Shown here one piece after another: positions 62,269 to 64,000 of a stretch of 64,000 bases of DNA (positions within the stretch are counted from its first letter, which is position 1; the number at the start of each line of letters is the position of its first letter). This DNA is from Lederbergia citrea (lineage in GTDB: Bacteria > Bacillota > Bacilli > Bacillales > Bacillaceae_C): contig NZ_JAGYPH010000001.1 in assembly GCF_018343525.1 (NCBI RefSeq), positions 1,493,778 through 1,557,777 on the forward strand, in the 5' to 3' direction. A program made the position numbers and the translations under genes. Below the pieces are notes generated by a model. The model did no database searches. It was not told the origin of the DNA and worked only from the letters and a program-made list of their open reading frames with translations.

Positions 62269-62733
62269 TTAGGTACTTATTTCTTCAATCGCTTTTTCTG
62301 TTACGTCAAGTTCAATAAATGTCATTGCAATGGCCGCCCTTAGTCTATCTAGTAAAGACCTTTCTTTGAATCCTTTTTCCAAGACTAACTCTAAAGATGG
62401 GTTTTTATTATAAAGTTTCATAACGTCATTTTCAGAAAGTTCATATTTTATATTATGCGCAAATTTATTCCTTAAAGAGTTAATGTTAAGTAACACAGGT
62501 TTTAAATACTTTTCCTCAATACACCCTAAAGCGAATGCTAAATTAACTTTTGTAGGAAAATTTAATTTCTCTACATCTAATTCATTTTTATTTTCTAGAC
62601 TCAATTCTATTAATTTAATTAATTTTGATTCAACAATTAAGTGACATCTAATTACAATTTGAAGTGGATCATCCGCATTCACATGCTTTATCAAGCTTTC
62701 AAACTCCATGTTACCAACGGTTGGCTTTGCCAT
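62269..62733 (-). CDS. HEPN-motif phage-region protein of unknown function
   Basis: This 154-residue, mostly helical protein contains the motif RNKFAH (Arg88, His93) in INSLRNKFAHNIKYEL. This is the RX4H core of HEPN-fold proteins, many of which are RNases in toxin or anti-phage systems. The first helix (DDPLQIVIRCHLIVESKLIKLI) and the overall length also fit HEPN domains. No cognate nucleotidyltransferase antitoxin is seen in the window. ATG 62733 follows GGGGGAGAA; it has its own terminator. Function remains open. Confidence 0.6.
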   Translation of the reverse strand: MAKPTVGNMEFESLIKHVNADDPLQIVIRCHLIVESKLIKLIELSLENKNELDVEKLNFPTKVNLAFALGCIEEKYLKPVLLNINSLRNKFAHNIKYELSENDVMKLYNKNPSLELVLEKGFKERSLLDRLRAAIAMTFIELDVTEKAIEEIST

Positions 62734-62900
62734 ACATTCTCCCCCTTTAATCGAACATATTCGACAAAAGAGGATAAATCCCTGCTAAATAAAGATACTT
62801 TTACTATCAGATTTGGAGCGAATTTCTATTGATTTTAATCGAACTCGAATACCCCCGAACTTTTATGTAAATACTACAAAAAAAGAAGGGGGGTGCTCGT

Positions 62901-62969
62901 GTGAAGTTGATTATACATTGCGATAAGGAGTTACTTTTGATTGCACTTGCCATTCTTTTATTTTCTTGA
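62901..62969 (+). CDS. 22-residue hydrophobic peptide, possible type I toxin-like
   Basis: GTG 62901 has AAGGGGGG seven bases upstream and encodes MKLIIHCDKELLLIALAILLFS. The C-terminal fifteen residues form one membrane helix. A strong hairpin with T-containing tail follows within ten bases. It is the only plus-strand gene in the phage region. Size, hydrophobicity and isolation resemble type I toxins of Bacillus prophages, but no antisense RNA is demonstrated. Confidence 0.45.
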   Translation: MKLIIHCDKELLLIALAILLFS

Positions 62970-62974
62970 AACAT

Positions 62975-63004
62975 CAAGCTCTAGTTACCGCTAGAGCTTG
63001 TCTA
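62975..63004. terminator. Hairpin after the small peptide gene
   Basis: CAAGCTCTAG-TTACCG-CTAGAGCTTG is a perfect 10-bp stem followed by TCTATATT. The T-tract is weak. The remaining 63005-63138 holds no gene I can see. Confidence 0.7.
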
Positions 63005-63138
63005 TATTATGACCATAAAATTCGTATTATATAAATTAAATTGATATAAATTTTTAAACGCCTCCGAAGGATGGCTCTAATTAACGTAATAAGTGCTCCG
63101 GCCAGAAAAACCAAACCTCACCGACCCTCCCTTCCATT

Positions 63139-63585
63139 TTACACGGCAGACTTTTCCATAGTCAAAATAGCTGTAATCTGTCTACTTTGTCTAATTTGTC
63201 TTACAATGTCGTTCTTTTGCTTCTGGACAAAATCCTTAGACATATTCAGATGCAGCGCTATCTGCCTGTACGTCATTTCATCAAGAAGGCAATCATAAAT
63301 GAATTTCTGTCTTTCATTCTCCAATATGTCCACTGCCGATTCCAAGGCATATACATATCTTTGATACGTTTCTAATCGTTCAATTTGTCTTTTTTCTCGT
63401 AAATCCATTGCATCTAATTCAGACGCGCTCATTCCTGAACTTCCCTTTGGCATCGTAGCTTCAATACCATATTGAGCGACTCCCCACTTAATCATCGGAA
63501 CTGTAGATCCATAAATAATACGATGCAATCTAGCAATCTCTTTTTTCATCCAGTTGTAATCATTAATTAATTGAGAAATATCCAA
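63139..63585 (-). CDS. Phage protein with sigma-like C-terminal helix-turn-helix (ArpU/YqaQ-type)
   Basis: This is a 148-residue protein. The N-terminal part is helical (DYNWMKKEIARLHRII). Residues 95-140 read ENERQKFIYDCLLDEMTYRQIALHLNMSKDFVQKQKNDIV. This resembles region 4 of sigma factors and the ArpU-type late regulators of Gram-positive phages. It probably activates or regulates late phage transcription. It overlaps the next upstream gene's end by 19 bases, so the two are co-transcribed. Confidence 0.65.
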   Translation of the reverse strand: MDISQLINDYNWMKKEIARLHRIIYGSTVPMIKWGVAQYGIEATMPKGSSGMSASELDAMDLREKRQIERLETYQRYVYALESAVDILENERQKFIYDCLLDEMTYRQIALHLNMSKDFVQKQKNDIVRQIRQSRQITAILTMEKSAV

Positions 63586-63785
63586 TGTTTATCCCTCCGA
63601 TTAATATTTTTGCCTGTACGCCCCCCTTTTCCTCTCACATACACAGCTCTATCCATCCCCATCAAGCTTCTTATATCCGACTCTGTTAAAACATCGCTAC
63701 GACGCTTTTTAGGCTTTTTACGCTGCTTAAATTCAGCATGGTCTTTCTTCCAAACTTTCAGTTGTTCTTTTAGTGGCAGATTCAT
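63567..63785 (-). CDS. Small basic phage protein (YqaO-like)
   Basis: This is a 72-residue, Lys/Arg-rich protein from ATG 63785 with GAAAGGAGTTG upstream. It opens NLPLKEQLKVWKKDHAEFKQ and ends in GKGGRTGKNINRRDKHWIFLN. Similar short genes lie before late regulators in skin/PBSX-like phage regions; function unknown. The longer frame upstream overlaps the preceding gene region and lacks a start signal. Confidence 0.6.
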   Translation of the reverse strand: MNLPLKEQLKVWKKDHAEFKQRKKPKKRRSDVLTESDIRSLMGMDRAVYVRGKGGRTGKNINRRDKHWIFLN

Positions 63786-63879
63786 AGTTTCAACTCCTTT
63801 CGAAAAATAAAAAAGAGGACAACAGATGACACAGCGTAATGCTGTTATCATCGTTTCCTCCAGTGAGCTGGTAGAACTA

Positions 63880-64000
63880 TTAGTTCGCTATTTCAATTGC
63901 TATACTTTTAATAATCTCAATTCCCCTCTTAGTAAGATTTCCCGATGAATCTATGATTTTTTCATCGGCTAGTAATATCATTAATTTATCGGGTAGATTT
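63880..64000 (-). CDS. C-terminal part of a phage-region protein (cut by window edge)
   Basis: About 39 residues up to TAA 63880 are visible: LPDKLMILLADEKIIDSSGN then LTKRGIEIIKSIAIEIAN. This could be the end of a DNA-binding or replication-associated phage protein. The family is not recognisable from the fragment. Confidence 0.5.
   Translation of the reverse strand, partial: NLPDKLMILLADEKIIDSSGNLTKRGIEIIKSIAIEIAN

Noticed and set aside
62755..62768. Possible LexA (SOS) box TCGAACATATTCGA
   Set aside because: The Bacillus consensus CGAACnnnnGTTCG needs a longer spacing; this palindrome is one base short on the right arm.

Overview
The window is low-GC Firmicute DNA from a spore-forming member of the Bacillaceae. 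Supporting evidence is the alpha/beta-type small acid-soluble spore protein, a Spo0E-family phosphatase, Bacillus-type ribosome binding sites, CtsR boxes at clpE, a CcpA-type cre, a yybP-ykoY riboswitch and squalene-hopene cyclase. The left part (cheV, ykwC, ptsI-ptsH, ykvS, ykvI, clpE, an MhqR-like MarR regulator) resembles the ykv-ykw region of Bacillus subtilis. The species cannot be fixed from sequence reading alone.

Layout. 0-9 kb: chemotaxis, PTS core, small regulatory and membrane genes. 8.4-10.7 kb: stress ATPase clpE with a sigma-A promoter and two CtsR operators. 10.75-11.24 and 19.27-20.03 kb: two decayed IS1182-like elements in opposite orientation. Each sits inside a rho-independent terminator whose whole hairpin has been duplicated, and each carries GC-rich repeat units. 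11-19 kb: M3 peptidase, MarR regulator, SDR, SMP-30 protein, Spo0E-like protein, acyltransferase and a cobalamin-binding radical SAM protein. 20-31 kb: diaminopimelate dehydrogenase, K+ uptake, SASP, a riboswitch-controlled TerC protein, an RND pump, release factor 3, M42 peptidase, OsmC and a PAS histidine kinase. 31.8-36.1 kb: xylose locus xylAB with divergent xylR. 36-44.7 kb: housekeeping genes, a polar amino-acid ABC transporter with an internal hairpin, DUF2515 and squalene-hopene cyclase.

44.7-55 kb is the most system-like part. It is a seven-gene minus-strand sugar operon: binding protein, two permeases, a large (alpha/alpha)6 glycosidase, a YesL/DUF624 protein, a TIM-barrel isomerase/epimerase and a GH36 alpha-galactosidase-like enzyme. 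A LacI-family gene lies upstream. A shared pseudo-palindrome occurs in front of both the LacI gene and the binding-protein gene, and a consensus-perfect cre lies upstream of the LacI gene. The natural substrate is not evident. 55-61 kb: a compact operon of kinase-like, MurG-like and SDR genes, then an isolated sugar isomerase, glpK and a GIY-YIG protein.

From 61.57 kb to the right edge the window enters a prophage or prophage remnant. Its boundary is the displaced 3' half of a tRNA-Val(GAC) gene. Inside are integrase-arm-like repeats, a deletion scar joining a terminase small-subunit start to a YolD-like end, an HEPN-motif protein, a 22-residue membrane peptide and typical small phage genes.
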